64,000 nucleotides of DNA from contig OV884014.1 of the NCBI GenBank assembly GCA_930367205.1, positions 119,915,768-119,979,767 on the forward strand, read 5' to 3'. The notes beneath the pieces are model-generated. The model saw only the letters and a list, made by a program, of their open reading frames with translations, was not told the origin of the DNA and made no database searches. The position numbers and the translations under genes were made by a program. The stretch is from Acanthosoma haemorrhoidale (taxonomy: Eukaryota > Arthropoda > Insecta > Hemiptera > Acanthosomatidae). Below, one piece after another: positions 50,372-61,804 of the stretch (its first letter is position 1; every line of letters starts with the position of its first letter).

Positions 50372-50700
50372 TTAACATAATAGGGCAGGAATTATTGTAC
50401 CAGCTATAAAATACTCATATATGTAAAAATTTAATTTTTTGATGACATTTTCCTTGTTTTGGTATCAGGAGAACATAATAAGGCAGGAGCTAACGTACTA
50501 GCTGAGAAATACGCATTTTTCGAAAATGCGTATTTCATAGCTAGTACGTTAGCTCCTGCCCCATTATGTTCTCCTGATACGAAATCAAGGAAAATATCGT
50601 CAAAAAGTCGAATTTTTCGAAAATGCGTATTTCATAGCTAGTACGTTAGCTCCTGCCCCATTATGTTCTCCTGATACGAAAACCAGGAAAATATCGTCGA
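50372..50700. repeat. B segment with head-to-head inverted units, copy 1
   Basis: Starts as a normal A-to-B edge, but with the first two edge units fused (one unit lost). At 50521/50522 the B sequence turns back on itself: TTTTCGAAAA forms the centre, and 50522-50700 reads as B units on the opposite strand. The left arm from GTATCAGG (50462) pairs with the right arm to GATAC (50580), about 59 bp per arm, with one extra T near the centre and a few mismatches, including GCTGAGAAAT on the left against ATTTCATAGC on the right. The join back to A (near 50700) reads TCGTCGATTGTATAATG. A 60-codon forward frame (50459-50641) exists only because of the inversion. Confidence 0.9.
50522..50700 (-). repeat. 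Inverted B units (opposite orientation), copy 1
   Basis: Almost two B units in reverse orientation; this and its duplicate at 55621-55799 are the only inverted units I found in the window. Read on the minus strand they are ordinary B units: CCTGGTTTTCG type, then CCTTGATTTCG type, with CATTTTCG and GGGGCAGGAGC words. Confidence 0.9.
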
Positions 50701-50859
50701 TTGTATAATGTATCATTAGCACTCATTGTTTCACGTGATACGATCGTATGATTAAAGTTACGAGTGAATATACTATTAAATGATGTCGATTATGATAGTG
50801 TACCGCATCATTGGCACTAATTGTATCACGTGATACGATCGTATGATCAAAGCTACGAG
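50701..50859 (+). repeat. Short A segment after the inverted B units
   Basis: About 1.7 A units, beginning mid-unit at TTGTATAATGTATC and ending at a normal A-to-B edge (AGCTACGAG). It copies the end of the A block that closes at 50371. Confidence 0.9.
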
Positions 50860-50896
50860 TTAACATAATAGGGCAGGAATTATTGTACCAGCTATG
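50860..50896 (+). repeat. B sliver (37 bp) inside A
   Basis: Only the first 37 bp of a left-edge B unit remain (TAACATAATAGGGCAGGAAT through CCAGCTATGA) before the sequence passes back into A at ATATAACATCAAAT. The join lies in a short shared word (TATGAA-T-A), so it looks like a microhomology deletion that removed the rest of a B block. The same sliver is at 55959-55995. Confidence 0.9.
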
Positions 50897-52033
50897 AATA
50901 TAACATCAAATGATGTTGGATATGATTGTATAATGTATAATAGCACTCATTGTTTCACGTGATACGATCGTATGATTAAAGTTACAGGTGAATATAATAT
51001 CAATTGATGTCGTATATGATAGCACACCATATCATTAGCACTTATTGTATCATGTGATGTGATCGTATGATTGAAGTCACGAGTGAATATAGCATCAAAT
51101 AATGCTAAATATGATTGTATAGTGTAGCATTGACACTCATTGTATCACGAGATACAATCGTATGATTAAAGTCACGAGTGAATATACTATAAAATGATGT
51201 CGATTATGATAGTGTACCACATCATTGGCACTCATTATATCACGTGATACGATCGTATGATGAAAGTTACGAGTTAATATAACATCAAATGATGTCGAAT
51301 AGGATTGTATAATGTATCATTAGCACTTATTGTTTTACGTGATACGATCGTATGATTAAAGTTACGATTGGAGATACTAATAAATAATGTTGAATATAAT
51401 AGTGCACCTTATCATTAGCACTTATTGTATCATGTGATGCGATCGTATGATTAAAGTTACAAGTGAATATAACATCAAATGATGTCGATTATGATAGTGT
51501 ACCGCATCATTGGCACTCATTATATCACGTGATACGATCGTATGATGAAAGTTACGAGTGAATATAACATCAAATGATGTCAATTATAATAGTGTACCGC
51601 ATCATTGGCACTCATTATATCACGTGATACTATCGTATGATTGAAGTCACGAGTGAATATAACATCAAATAATGCTAAATATGATTGTATAGTGTAGCAT
51701 TGACACTCATTGTATCACGAGATACGATCGTATGATTGAAGTCACGAGTGAATATAACATCAAATAATGCTAAATATGATTGTATAGTGTAGCATTGACA
51801 CTCATTGTATCACGAGATACGATCGTATGATTAAAGTCACGAGTGAATATAACATCAAATGATGTTGAATATGATTGTATAATGTATCATTAGCACTCAT
51901 TGTTTCACGTGATACGATCGTATGATTAAAGTTACGAGTGAATATACTATTAAATGATGTCGATTATGATAGTGTACCGCATCATTGGCACTAATTGTAT
52001 CACGTGATACGATCGTATGATCAAAGCTACGAG
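50897..52033 (+). repeat. Satellite A segment
   Basis: About 12 A units, including a precise one-unit duplication (AACATCAAATAATGC at 51661 and 51756, 95 bp apart). Ends at a standard A-to-B edge. Corresponds to 55996-57132. Confidence 0.95.
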
Positions 52034-54301
52034 TTAACATAATAGGGCAGGAATTATTGTACCAGCTATGAATTACGCATTTTTGTAAAATTCTACTTTT
52101 TGACGATATTTTTCTTGTTTTGGTATGAGGAAATCATAATTGTTCAGGAGCTAACGTACCAGCTATAAAATACTCTTATATGTAAAAATTTAACTTTTTG
52201 ATGACATTTTCCTTGTTTTGGTATCAGGAGAACATAATAAGGCAGGAGCTAACGTACTAACTATGAAATACGCATTTTCGAAAAATTCGACTTTTTGACG
52301 ATATTTTCCTTGATTTCGTATCAGGAGAACATAAAAGAGCAGGAGCTAACGTTCCAGCTATGAAATACCCATTTTTTAAAAATTCGACTTTTTGACGATA
52401 TTTTCCTTGTTTTCGTATCAGGAGAACATAATGGGGCAGGAGCTGACGAACTAGCTATGAAATACGCATTTTTTAAAAATTCGACTTTTTGACGATATTT
52501 TCCTGGTTTTCGTATCAGGAGAACATAATAGGGCAGGAGCTAACGTACCAGCTATGAAATACGCAATTTTTGTAAAAATTTGAGTTTTCGACGATATTTT
52601 CCTTGTTTTGGTATCAGGAGAACATAATGGGGCAGGAGCTAACGTACTAACTATGAAATACGCATTTTCGAAAAATTCGACTTTTTGACGATATTTTCCT
52701 TGATTTTGTACCAGGAGAACATAAAAGAGCAGGAGCTAACGTTCCAGCTATGAAATACCCATTTTTTAAAAATTCGACTTTTTGACGATATTTTCCTTGT
52801 TTTCGTATCAGGAGAACATAATGGGGCAGGAGCTGACGTACTAGCTATGAAATACGCATTTTTTAAAAATTCGACTTTTTGACGATATTTTCCTGGTTTT
52901 CGTATCAGGAGAACATAATAGGGCAGGAGCTAACGTACCAGCTATGAAATACGCAATTTTTGTAAAAATTTGAGTTTTCGACGATATTTTCCTTGTTTTG
53001 GTATCAGGAGAACATAATGGGGCAGGAGCTAACGTACTAGCTATGAAATATGCATTTTCGAAAAATTCGACGATATTTTCCTTGATTTCGTATCAGGAGA
53101 ACATAAAAGTGCAGGAGCTAACGTTCCAGCTATGAAATACCCATTTTTTAAAAATTCGACTTTTTGACGATATTTTCCTTGTTTTCGTATCAGGAGAACA
53201 TAATGGGGCAGGAGCTGACGTACTAGCTATGAAATATGCAATTTTTAAAAATTCGACTTTTTGACGATATTTTCCTGGTTTTCGTATCAGGAGAACATAA
53301 TAGGGCAGGAGCTAACGTACCAGCTATGAAATACGCAATTTTTGTAAAAATTTGAGTTTTCGACGATATTTTCCTTGTTTTGGTATCAGGAGAACATAAT
53401 GGGGCAGGAGCTAACGTACTAGCTATGAAATACGCATTTTTGTAAAAATTTGAGTTTTTGACGATATTTTTCTTGATTTCGTATCAGGAGAACATAAAAG
53501 AGCAGGAGCTAACGTTCCAGCTACAAAAAACGCATTTTTGTAAAAATTTGAATTTTAGACGATATTTTCCTTGTTTTGGTATCAGGAGAACATAATGGGG
53601 CAGGAGCTAACGTACTAGCTATGAAATACGCATTTTTGTAAAAATTTGAGTTTTTGACGATATTTTCCTTGATTTCGTATCAGGAGAACATAAAAGAGCA
53701 GGAGCTAACGTTCCAGCTACAAAAAACGCATTTTTGTAAAAATTTGAATTTTAGACGATATTTTCCTTGTTTTGGTATCAGGAGAACATAATGGGGCAGG
53801 AGCTAACGTACCAGCTATGAAATACGCATTTTTGTAAAAATTTGAGTTTTTGACGATATTTTCCTTGATTTCGTATCAGGAGAACATAAAAGAGCAGGAG
53901 CTAACGTTCCAGCTACAAAAAACGCATTTTTGTAAAAATTTGAATTTTAGACGATATTTTCTTTGTTTTGGTATCAGGAGAACATAATGGGACAGGAGCT
54001 AACGTACCAGCTATGAGATACCTATTTTTTTAAAATTTGACTTTTTGACGATATTTTTCTGGTTTTCGTATCAGGAGAACATAATAGGGCAGGAGCTAAC
54101 GTCCTAGCTCTAAATACGCATTTTTGTAAAAATTCGACTTTTTGACGTCATTTTTCTTGTTTTGGTATCAGGAGAACATAATGGGGCAGATGCTAACGTA
54201 CAAGCTATGAAATACGCATTTTTGTAAAAATTCAACTTTTTTAAAATGTTTTTTTTGTTTTGGTATCAGGAGAACATAAAGGGGCAAGAGCTAACGTACA
54301 A
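52034..54301 (+). repeat. Satellite B block 10
   Basis: About 23 B units with both edges. Besides common types it has a local dimer in the second half: a unit with GCTACAAAAAACGC followed by a TTTTGTAAAAATTTGAG unit repeats three times between about 53440 and 53990. A unit near 53060 has lost 11 bp (AATTCGACGATATTTTCC). Compared with its copy at 57133-59400 it has CCTGGTT near 53273 where the copy has CCTTGTT. Confidence 0.95.
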
Positions 54302-55470
54302 GATCATACGATCGTATGATCAAAGTTATGAGTGAATATGACATCAAATGATGTCAAATATGATAGTGTGCCGTATCATTTGCACTTATTGTATCACGTG
54401 ATACAATCGTATGATTGAAGTTACAGTGAATATACTATTAAATAATGTCGATTATGACAGTGTACTGTATCATTGGCACTCATTGTATCACGTGATACGA
54501 TCGTATGATTGAAGTCATGAATGAATATAACATCAAATGATGTCGATTATGATAGTGTGCCGCATCATTAGCACACATTGTATCACATGATACGATTGTA
54601 TGATTGAAGTTACGAGTGAATATAACATCAAATGATTTCGAATATGATAATGAACCGCATCATTGGCAATCATTATATCACGTGATACCATCATATGATT
54701 AAAGTCACGAGTGAATATAACATCAAATGATGTTGGATATGATTGTATAATGTATAATAGCACTCATTGTTTCACGTGATACGATCGTTTGATTAAAGTT
54801 ACGAGTGAATATACTATTAAATGATGTCGATTATGATAGTGTACCGCATCATTGGCACTTATTGTATAATGTGATGTGATCGTATGATAAAAGTTACAAT
54901 TGAATATAAAATCAAATAATGTCGATTATAATAGTATAGCACATCATTGGCACTCATTATATCACGTGATACGATCGTATGATTAAGGTTACGAGTGAAT
55001 AAACTATTAAATGATGTCGAATATGATAGTGTACCACATCATTGGCACTCATTATATCACGTGATACGATCGTATAATGAAAGTTACGAGTGAATATAAC
55101 ATCAAATGATGTCGATTATAATAGTGTACCGCATCATTGGCACTCATTATCTCACGTGATACTATCGTATGATTGAAGTCACGAGTGAATATAACATCAA
55201 ATAATGCTAAATATGATTGTATAGTGTAGCATTGACACTCATTGTATCACGAGATACGATCGTATGATTAAAGTCACGAGTGAATATAACATCAAATGAT
55301 GTTGAATATGATTGTATAATGTATCATTAGCACTCATTGTTTCACGTGATACGATCGTATGATTAAAGTTACGAGTGAATATACTATTAAATGATGTCGA
55401 TTATGATAGTGTACCGCATCATTGGCACTAATTGTATCACGTGATACGATCGTATGATCAAAGCTACGAG
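54302..55470 (+). repeat. Satellite A block 10
   Basis: About 12 A units. It starts with the 20-bp palindrome and carries the seam between the two 5099-bp copies at about 54735-54781, where the sequence passes from a TGTTGGATATG unit to one with CGATCGTTTGATT. A 76-codon reverse frame (54533-54763, again 59632-59862) spans several diverged A units and has no sign of function. Confidence 0.95.
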
Positions 55471-55799
55471 TTAACATAATAGGGCAGGAATTATTGTACC
55501 AGCTATAAAATACTCATATATGTAAAAATTTAATTTTTTGATGACATTTTCCTTGTTTTGGTATCAGGAGAACATAATAAGGCAGGAGCTAACGTACTAG
55601 CTATGAAATACGCATTTTTCGAAAATGCGTATTTCATAGCTAGTACGTTAGCTCCTGCCCCATTATGTTCTCCTGATACGAAATCAAGGAAAATATCGTC
55701 AAAAAGTCGAATTTTTCGAAAATGCGTATTTCATAGCTAGTACGTTAGCTCCTGCCCCATTATGTTCTCCTGATACGAAAACCAGGAAAATATCGTCGA
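55471..55799. repeat. B segment with head-to-head inverted units, copy 2
   Basis: Same arrangement as 50372-50700, with the turn at 55620/55621. In this copy the left arm reads GCTATGAAATACGC and therefore pairs with the right arm over this stretch, so the palindrome (about 55561-55679) is closer to perfect than in copy 1. One unpaired T near the centre and the GG/AA-type difference (AATAAGGCAGG against GGGGCAGG) remain. Confidence 0.9.
55621..55799 (-). repeat. Inverted B units (opposite orientation), copy 2
   Basis: Duplicate of 50522-50700. Identical in content at the positions compared, and joined to A at the same TCGTCGATTG word. Confidence 0.9.
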
Positions 55800-55958
55800 T
55801 TGTATAATGTATCATTAGCACTCATTGTTTCACGTGATACGATCGTATGATTAAAGTTACGAGTGAATATACTATTAAATGATGTCGATTATGATAGTGT
55901 ACCGCATCATTGGCACTAATTGTATCACGTGATACGATCGTATGATCAAAGCTACGAG
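55800..55958 (+). repeat. Short A segment after the inverted B units, copy 2
   Basis: Duplicate of 50701-50859: about 1.7 A units ending at a normal A-to-B edge. Confidence 0.9.
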
Positions 55959-55995
55959 TTAACATAATAGGGCAGGAATTATTGTACCAGCTATG
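55959..55995 (+). repeat. B sliver (37 bp) inside A, copy 2
   Basis: Duplicate of 50860-50896, with the same join to A at CTATGAATATAACATC. Confidence 0.9.
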
Positions 55996-57132
55996 AATAT
56001 AACATCAAATGATGTTGGATATGATTGTATAATGTATAATAGCACTCATTGTTTCACGTGATACGATCGTATGATTAAAGTTACAGGTGAATATAATATC
56101 AATTGATGTCGTATATGATAGCACACCATATCATTAGCACTTATTGTATCATGTGATGTGATCGTATGATTGAAGTCACGAGTGAATATAGCATCAAATA
56201 ATGCTAAATATGATTGTATAGTGTAGCATTGACACTCATTGTATCACGAGATACAATCGTATGATTAAAGTCACGAGTGAATATACTATAAAATGATGTC
56301 GATTATGATAGTGTACCACATCATTGGCACTCATTATATCACGTGATACGATCGTATGATGAAAGTTACGAGTTAATATAACATCAAATGATGTCGAATA
56401 GGATTGTATAATGTATCATTAGCACTTATTGTTTTACGTGATACGATCGTATGATTAAAGTTACGATTGGAGATACTAATAAATAATGTTGAATATAATA
56501 GTGCACCTTATCATTAGCACTTATTGTATCATGTGATGCGATCGTATGATTAAAGTTACAAGTGAATATAACATCAAATGATGTCGATTATGATAGTGTA
56601 CCACATCATTGGCACTCATTATATCACGTGATACGATCGTATGATTAAAGTTACGAGTGAATATAACATCAAATGATGTCAATTATAATAGTGTACCGCA
56701 TCATTGGCACTCATTATATCACGTGATACTATCGTATGATTGAAGTCACGAGTGAATATAACATCAAATAATGCTAAATATGATTGTATAGTGTAGCATT
56801 GACACTCATTGTATCACGAGATACGATCGTATGATTGAAGTCACGAGTGAATATAACATCAAATAATGCTAAATATGATTGTATAGTGTAGCATTGACAC
56901 TCATTGTATCACGAGATACGATCGTATGATTAAAGTCACGAGTGAATATAACATCAAATGATGTTGAATATGATTGTATAATGTATCATTAGCACTCATT
57001 GTTTCACGTGATACGATCGTATGATTAAAGTTACGAGTGAATATACTATTAAATGATGTCGATTATGATAGTGTACCGCATCATTGGCACTAATTGTATC
57101 ACGTGATACGATCGTATGATCAAAGCTACGAG
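55996..57132 (+). repeat. Satellite A segment, copy 2
   Basis: Duplicate of 50897-52033 at a shift of 5099, about 12 units, including the one-unit duplication near 56760-56855. Confidence 0.95.
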
Positions 57133-59400
57133 TTAACATAATAGGGCAGGAATTATTGTACCAGCTATGAATTACGCATTTTTGTAAAATTCTACTTTTT
57201 GACGATATTTTTCTTGTTTTGGTATGAGGAAATCATAATTGTTCAGGAGCTAACGTACCAGCTATAAAATACTCTTATATGTAAAAATTTAACTTTTTGA
57301 TGACATTTTCCTTGTTTTGGTATCAGGAGAACATAATAAGGCAGGAGCTAACGTACTAACTATGAAATACGCATTTTCGAAAAATTCGACTTTTTGACGA
57401 TATTTTCCTTGATTTCGTATCAGGAGAACATAAAAGAGCAGGAGCTAACGTTCCAGCTATGAAATACCCATTTTTTAAAAATTCGACTTTTTGACGATAT
57501 TTTCCTTGTTTTCGTATCAGGAGAACATAATGGGGCAGGAGCTGACGAACTAGCTATGAAATACGCATTTTTTAAAAATTCGACTTTTTGACGATATTTT
57601 CCTGGTTTTCGTATCAGGAGAACATAATAGGGCAGGAGCTAACGTACCAGCTATGAAATACGCAATTTTTGTAAAAATTTGAGTTTTCGACGATATTTTC
57701 CTTGTTTTGGTATCAGGAGAACATAATGGGGCAGGAGCTAACGTACTAACTATGAAATACGCATTTTCGAAAAATTCGACTTTTTGACGATATTTTCCTT
57801 GATTTTGTACCAGGAGAACATAAAAGAGCAGGAGCTAACGTTCCAGCTATGAAATACCCATTTTTTAAAAATTCGACTTTTTGACGATATTTTCCTTGTT
57901 TTCGTATCAGGAGAACATAATGGGGCAGGAGCTGACGTACTAGCTATGAAATACGCATTTTTTAAAAATTCGACTTTTTGACGATATTTTCCTGGTTTTC
58001 GTATCAGGAGAACATAATAGGGCAGGAGCTAACGTACCAGCTATGAAATACGCAATTTTTGTAAAAATTTGAGTTTTCGACGATATTTTCCTTGTTTTGG
58101 TATCAGGAGAACATAATGGGGCAGGAGCTAACGTACTAGCTATGAAATATGCATTTTCGAAAAATTCGACGATATTTTCCTTGATTTCGTATCAGGAGAA
58201 CATAAAAGTGCAGGAGCTAACGTTCCAGCTATGAAATACCCATTTTTTAAAAATTCGACTTTTTGACGATATTTTCCTTGTTTTCGTATCAGGAGAACAT
58301 AATGGGGCAGGAGCTGACGTACTAGCTATGAAATATGCAATTTTTAAAAATTCGACTTTTTGACGATATTTTCCTTGTTTTCGTATCAGGAGAACATAAT
58401 AGGGCAGGAGCTAACGTACCAGCTATGAAATACGCAATTTTTGTAAAAATTTGAGTTTTCGACGATATTTTCCTTGTTTTGGTATCAGGAGAACATAATG
58501 GGGCAGGAGCTAACGTACTAGCTATGAAATACGCATTTTTGTAAAAATTTGAGTTTTTGACGATATTTTTCTTGATTTCGTATCAGGAGAACATCAAAGA
58601 GCAGGAGCTAACGTTCCAGCTACAAAAAACGCATTTTTGTAAAAATTTGAATTTTAGACGATATTTTCCTTGTTTTGGTATCAGGAGAACATAATGGGGC
58701 AGGAGCTAACGTACTAGCTATGAAATACGCATTTTTGTAAAAATTTGAGTTTTTGACGATATTTTCCTTGATTTCGTATCAGGAGAACATAAAAGAGCAG
58801 GAGCTAACGTTCCAGCTACAAAAAACGCATTTTTGTAAAAATTTGAATTTTAGACGATATTTTCCTTGTTTTGGTATCAGGAGAACATAATGGGGCAGGA
58901 GCTAACGTACCAGCTATGAAATACGCATTTTTGTAAAAATTTGAGTTTTTGACGATATTTTCCTTGATTTCGTATCAGGAGAACATAAAAGAGCAGGAGC
59001 TAACGTTCCAGCTACAAAAAACGCATTTTTGTAAAAATTTGAATTTTAGACGATATTTTCTTTGTTTTGGTATCAGGAGAACATAATGGGACAGGAGCTA
59101 ACGTACCAGCTATGAGATACCTATTTTTTTAAAATTTGACTTTTTGACGATATTTTTCTGGTTTTCGTATCAGGAGAACATAATAGGGCAGGAGCTAACG
59201 TCCTAGCTCTAAATACGCATTTTTGTAAAAATTCGACTTTTTGACGTCATTTTTCTTGTTTTGGTATCAGGAGAACATAATGGGGCAGATGCTAACGTAC
59301 AAGCTATGAAATACGCATTTTTGTAAAAATTCAACTTTTTTAAAATGTTTTTTTTGTTTTGGTATCAGGAGAACATAAAGGGGCAAGAGCTAACGTACAA
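57133..59400 (+). repeat. Satellite B block 11
   Basis: Duplicate of 52034-54301, 2268 bp, about 23 units, with the same edges, the same shortened unit (near 58160) and the same GCTACAAAAAACGC dimer series (about 58540-59090). Confidence 0.95.
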
Positions 59401-61804
59401 GATCATACGATCGTATGATCAAAGTTATGAGTGAATATGACATCAAATGATGTCAAATATGATAGTGTGCCGTATCATTTGCACTTATTGTATCACGTGA
59501 TACAATCGTATGATTGAAGTTACAGTGAATATACTATTAAATAATGTCGATTATGACAGTGTACTGTATCATTGGCACTCATTGTATCACGTGATACGAT
59601 CGTATGATTGAAGTCATGAATGAATATAACATCAAATGATGTCGATTATGATAGTGTGCCGCATCATTAGCACACATTGTATCACATGATACGATTGTAT
59701 GATTGAAGTTACGAGTGAATATAACATCAAATGATTTCGAATATGATAATGAACCGCATCATTGGCAATCATTATATCACGTGATACCATCATATGATTA
59801 AAGTCACGAGTGAATATAACATCAAATGATGTTGGATATGATTGTATAATGTATAATAGCACTCATTGTTTCACGTGATACGATCGTATGATTAAAGTTA
59901 CAGGTGAATATAATATCAATTGATGTCGTATATGATAGCACACCATATCATTAGCACTTATTGTATCATGTGATGTGATCGTATGATTGAAGTCACGAGT
60001 GAATATAGCATCAAATAATGCTAAATATGATTGTATAGTGTAGCATTGACACTCATTGTATCACGAGATACGATCGTATGATTAAAGTCACGAGTGAATA
60101 TACTATAAAATGATGTCGATTATGATAGTGTACCACATCATTGGCACTCATTATATCACGTGATACGATCGTATGATTGAAGTCACGAGTGAATATAATA
60201 TCAAATGATGTCAATTATGATAGTGTTGCGTATCATAAGCACTCATTGTATCACGTGATACGATCGTATGATTGAAGTCACGAGTGAATATAACATCAAA
60301 TAATGCTAAATATGATTGTATAGTGTAGCATTGACACTCATTGTATCACGAGATACGATCGTATGATTGAAGTCACGAGTGAATATACTATAAAATGATG
60401 TCGATTATGATAGTGTACCACATCATTAGCACTCATTATATCACGTGATACGATCGTATGATTGAAGTCACGAGTGAATATAATATCAAATGATGTCAAT
60501 TATGATAGTGTTGCGTATCATAAGCACTCATTGTATCACGTGATACGATCGTATGATGAAAGTTACGAGTTAATATAACATCAAATGATGTCGAAAAGGA
60601 TTGTATAATGTATCATTAGCACTTATTGTTTCACGTGATACGATCGTATGATTAAAGTTACGATTGGAGATACTAATAAATGATGTTGAATATAATAGTG
60701 CACCATATCATTAGCACTTATTGTATCATGTGATGCGATCGTATGATTAAAGTTACAAGTGAATATAACATCAAATGATGTCGATTATGATAGTGTACCA
60801 CATCATTGGCACTCATTATATCACGTGATACGATCGTATAATGAAAGTTACGAGTGAATATAACATCAAATGATGTCAATTATAATAGTGTACCGCATCA
60901 TTGGCACTCATTATATCACGTGATACTATCGTATGATTGAAGTCACGAGTGAATATAACATCAAATAATGCTAAATATGATTGTATAGTGTAGCATTGAC
61001 ACTCATTGTATCACGAGATACGATCGTATGATTGAAGTCACGAGTGAATATAACATCAAATGATGTTGAATATGATTGTATAATGTATCATTAGCACTCA
61101 TTGTTTCACGTGATACGATCGTATGATTAAAGTTACAGGTGAATATAACATCAAATGATGTCGATTATGATAGTGTACCGCATCATTAGCACTCATTGTA
61201 ACACGTGATACGATTGTATGATGAAAGTTACGAGTGAATATAACATAAAATGATGTCGATTATGATAGTGTACCTTATCATTGGCACTCATTATATCACG
61301 TGATACGATCGTATAATGAAAGTTACGAGTGAATATACTATTAAATAATGTCGATTATGACAGTGTACCGCATCATTGGCACTCATTATATCACGTGATA
61401 CGATCGTATGATTGAAGTCACGAGTGAACATAACATCAAATGATGTCAATTATGATAGTGTTCCGTATCATAAGCACTCATTGTATCACGTGATACGATC
61501 GTATGATTGAAGTAACGAGTGAATATAACATCAAATAATGCTAAATATGATTGTATAGTGTAGCATTGACACTCATTGTATCACGAGATACGATCGTATG
61601 ATTAAAGTCACGAGTGAATATAACATCAAATGATGTTGAATATGATTGTATAATGTATCATTAGCACTCATTGTTTCACGTGATACGATCGTATGATTAA
61701 AGTTACGAGTGAATATACTATTAAATGATGTCGATTATGATAGTGTACCGCATCATTGGCACTAATTGTATCACGTGATACGATCGTATGATCAAAGCTA
61801 CGAG
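59401..61804 (+). repeat. Satellite A block 11
   Basis: About 25 A units. It begins like 54302 and from about 59870 follows the order seen from 50945 and 56045, without the inverted B units or the B sliver. It has a 285-bp (three-unit) tandem duplication: ATGATTGAAGTCACGAGTG with the TTGCGTATCATAAGC unit at 60173 and 60458. Standard A-to-B edge at the end. Confidence 0.95.
60112..60681 (+). repeat. 285-bp three-unit tandem duplication in A
   Basis: GATGTCGATTATGATAGTG with the ACCACATCATT variant occurs at 60112 and 60397, and TTGCGTATCATAAGC follows in both; the period is 285 bp (3 x 95). The second copy departs near 60550. The outer right limit is approximate. Confidence 0.7.

Larger units (their letters stand above)
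49662..54760 (+). repeat. 5099-bp tandem duplication, copy 1 (A+B+inverted B)
   Basis: Everything from within the A block near 49662 to within the A segment near 54760, including the inverted B units and the 37-bp B sliver, is repeated immediately downstream at a shift of 5099. All internal boundaries agree with this shift (50371/55470, 50700/55799, 50859/55958, 52033/57132, 54302/59401). Confidence 0.9.
54761..59859 (+). repeat. 5099-bp tandem duplication, copy 2
   Basis: Second copy. Differences I noticed from copy 1: GCTATGAAATA for GCTGAGAAATA (near 55601), ACCACATC for ACCGCATC (near 56600), GATTAAAG for GATGAAAG (near 56643), CCTTGTT for CCTGGTT (near 58371) and ATCAAAG for ATAAAAG (near 58593). 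Few differences in 5.1 kb mean a recent event, and they argue against a pure assembly artefact. Confidence 0.9.

Noticed and set aside
50459..50641. 60-codon forward frame (also at 55558-55740)
   Set aside because: It is created by the inverted B units, which put the same satellite frame on the forward strand.
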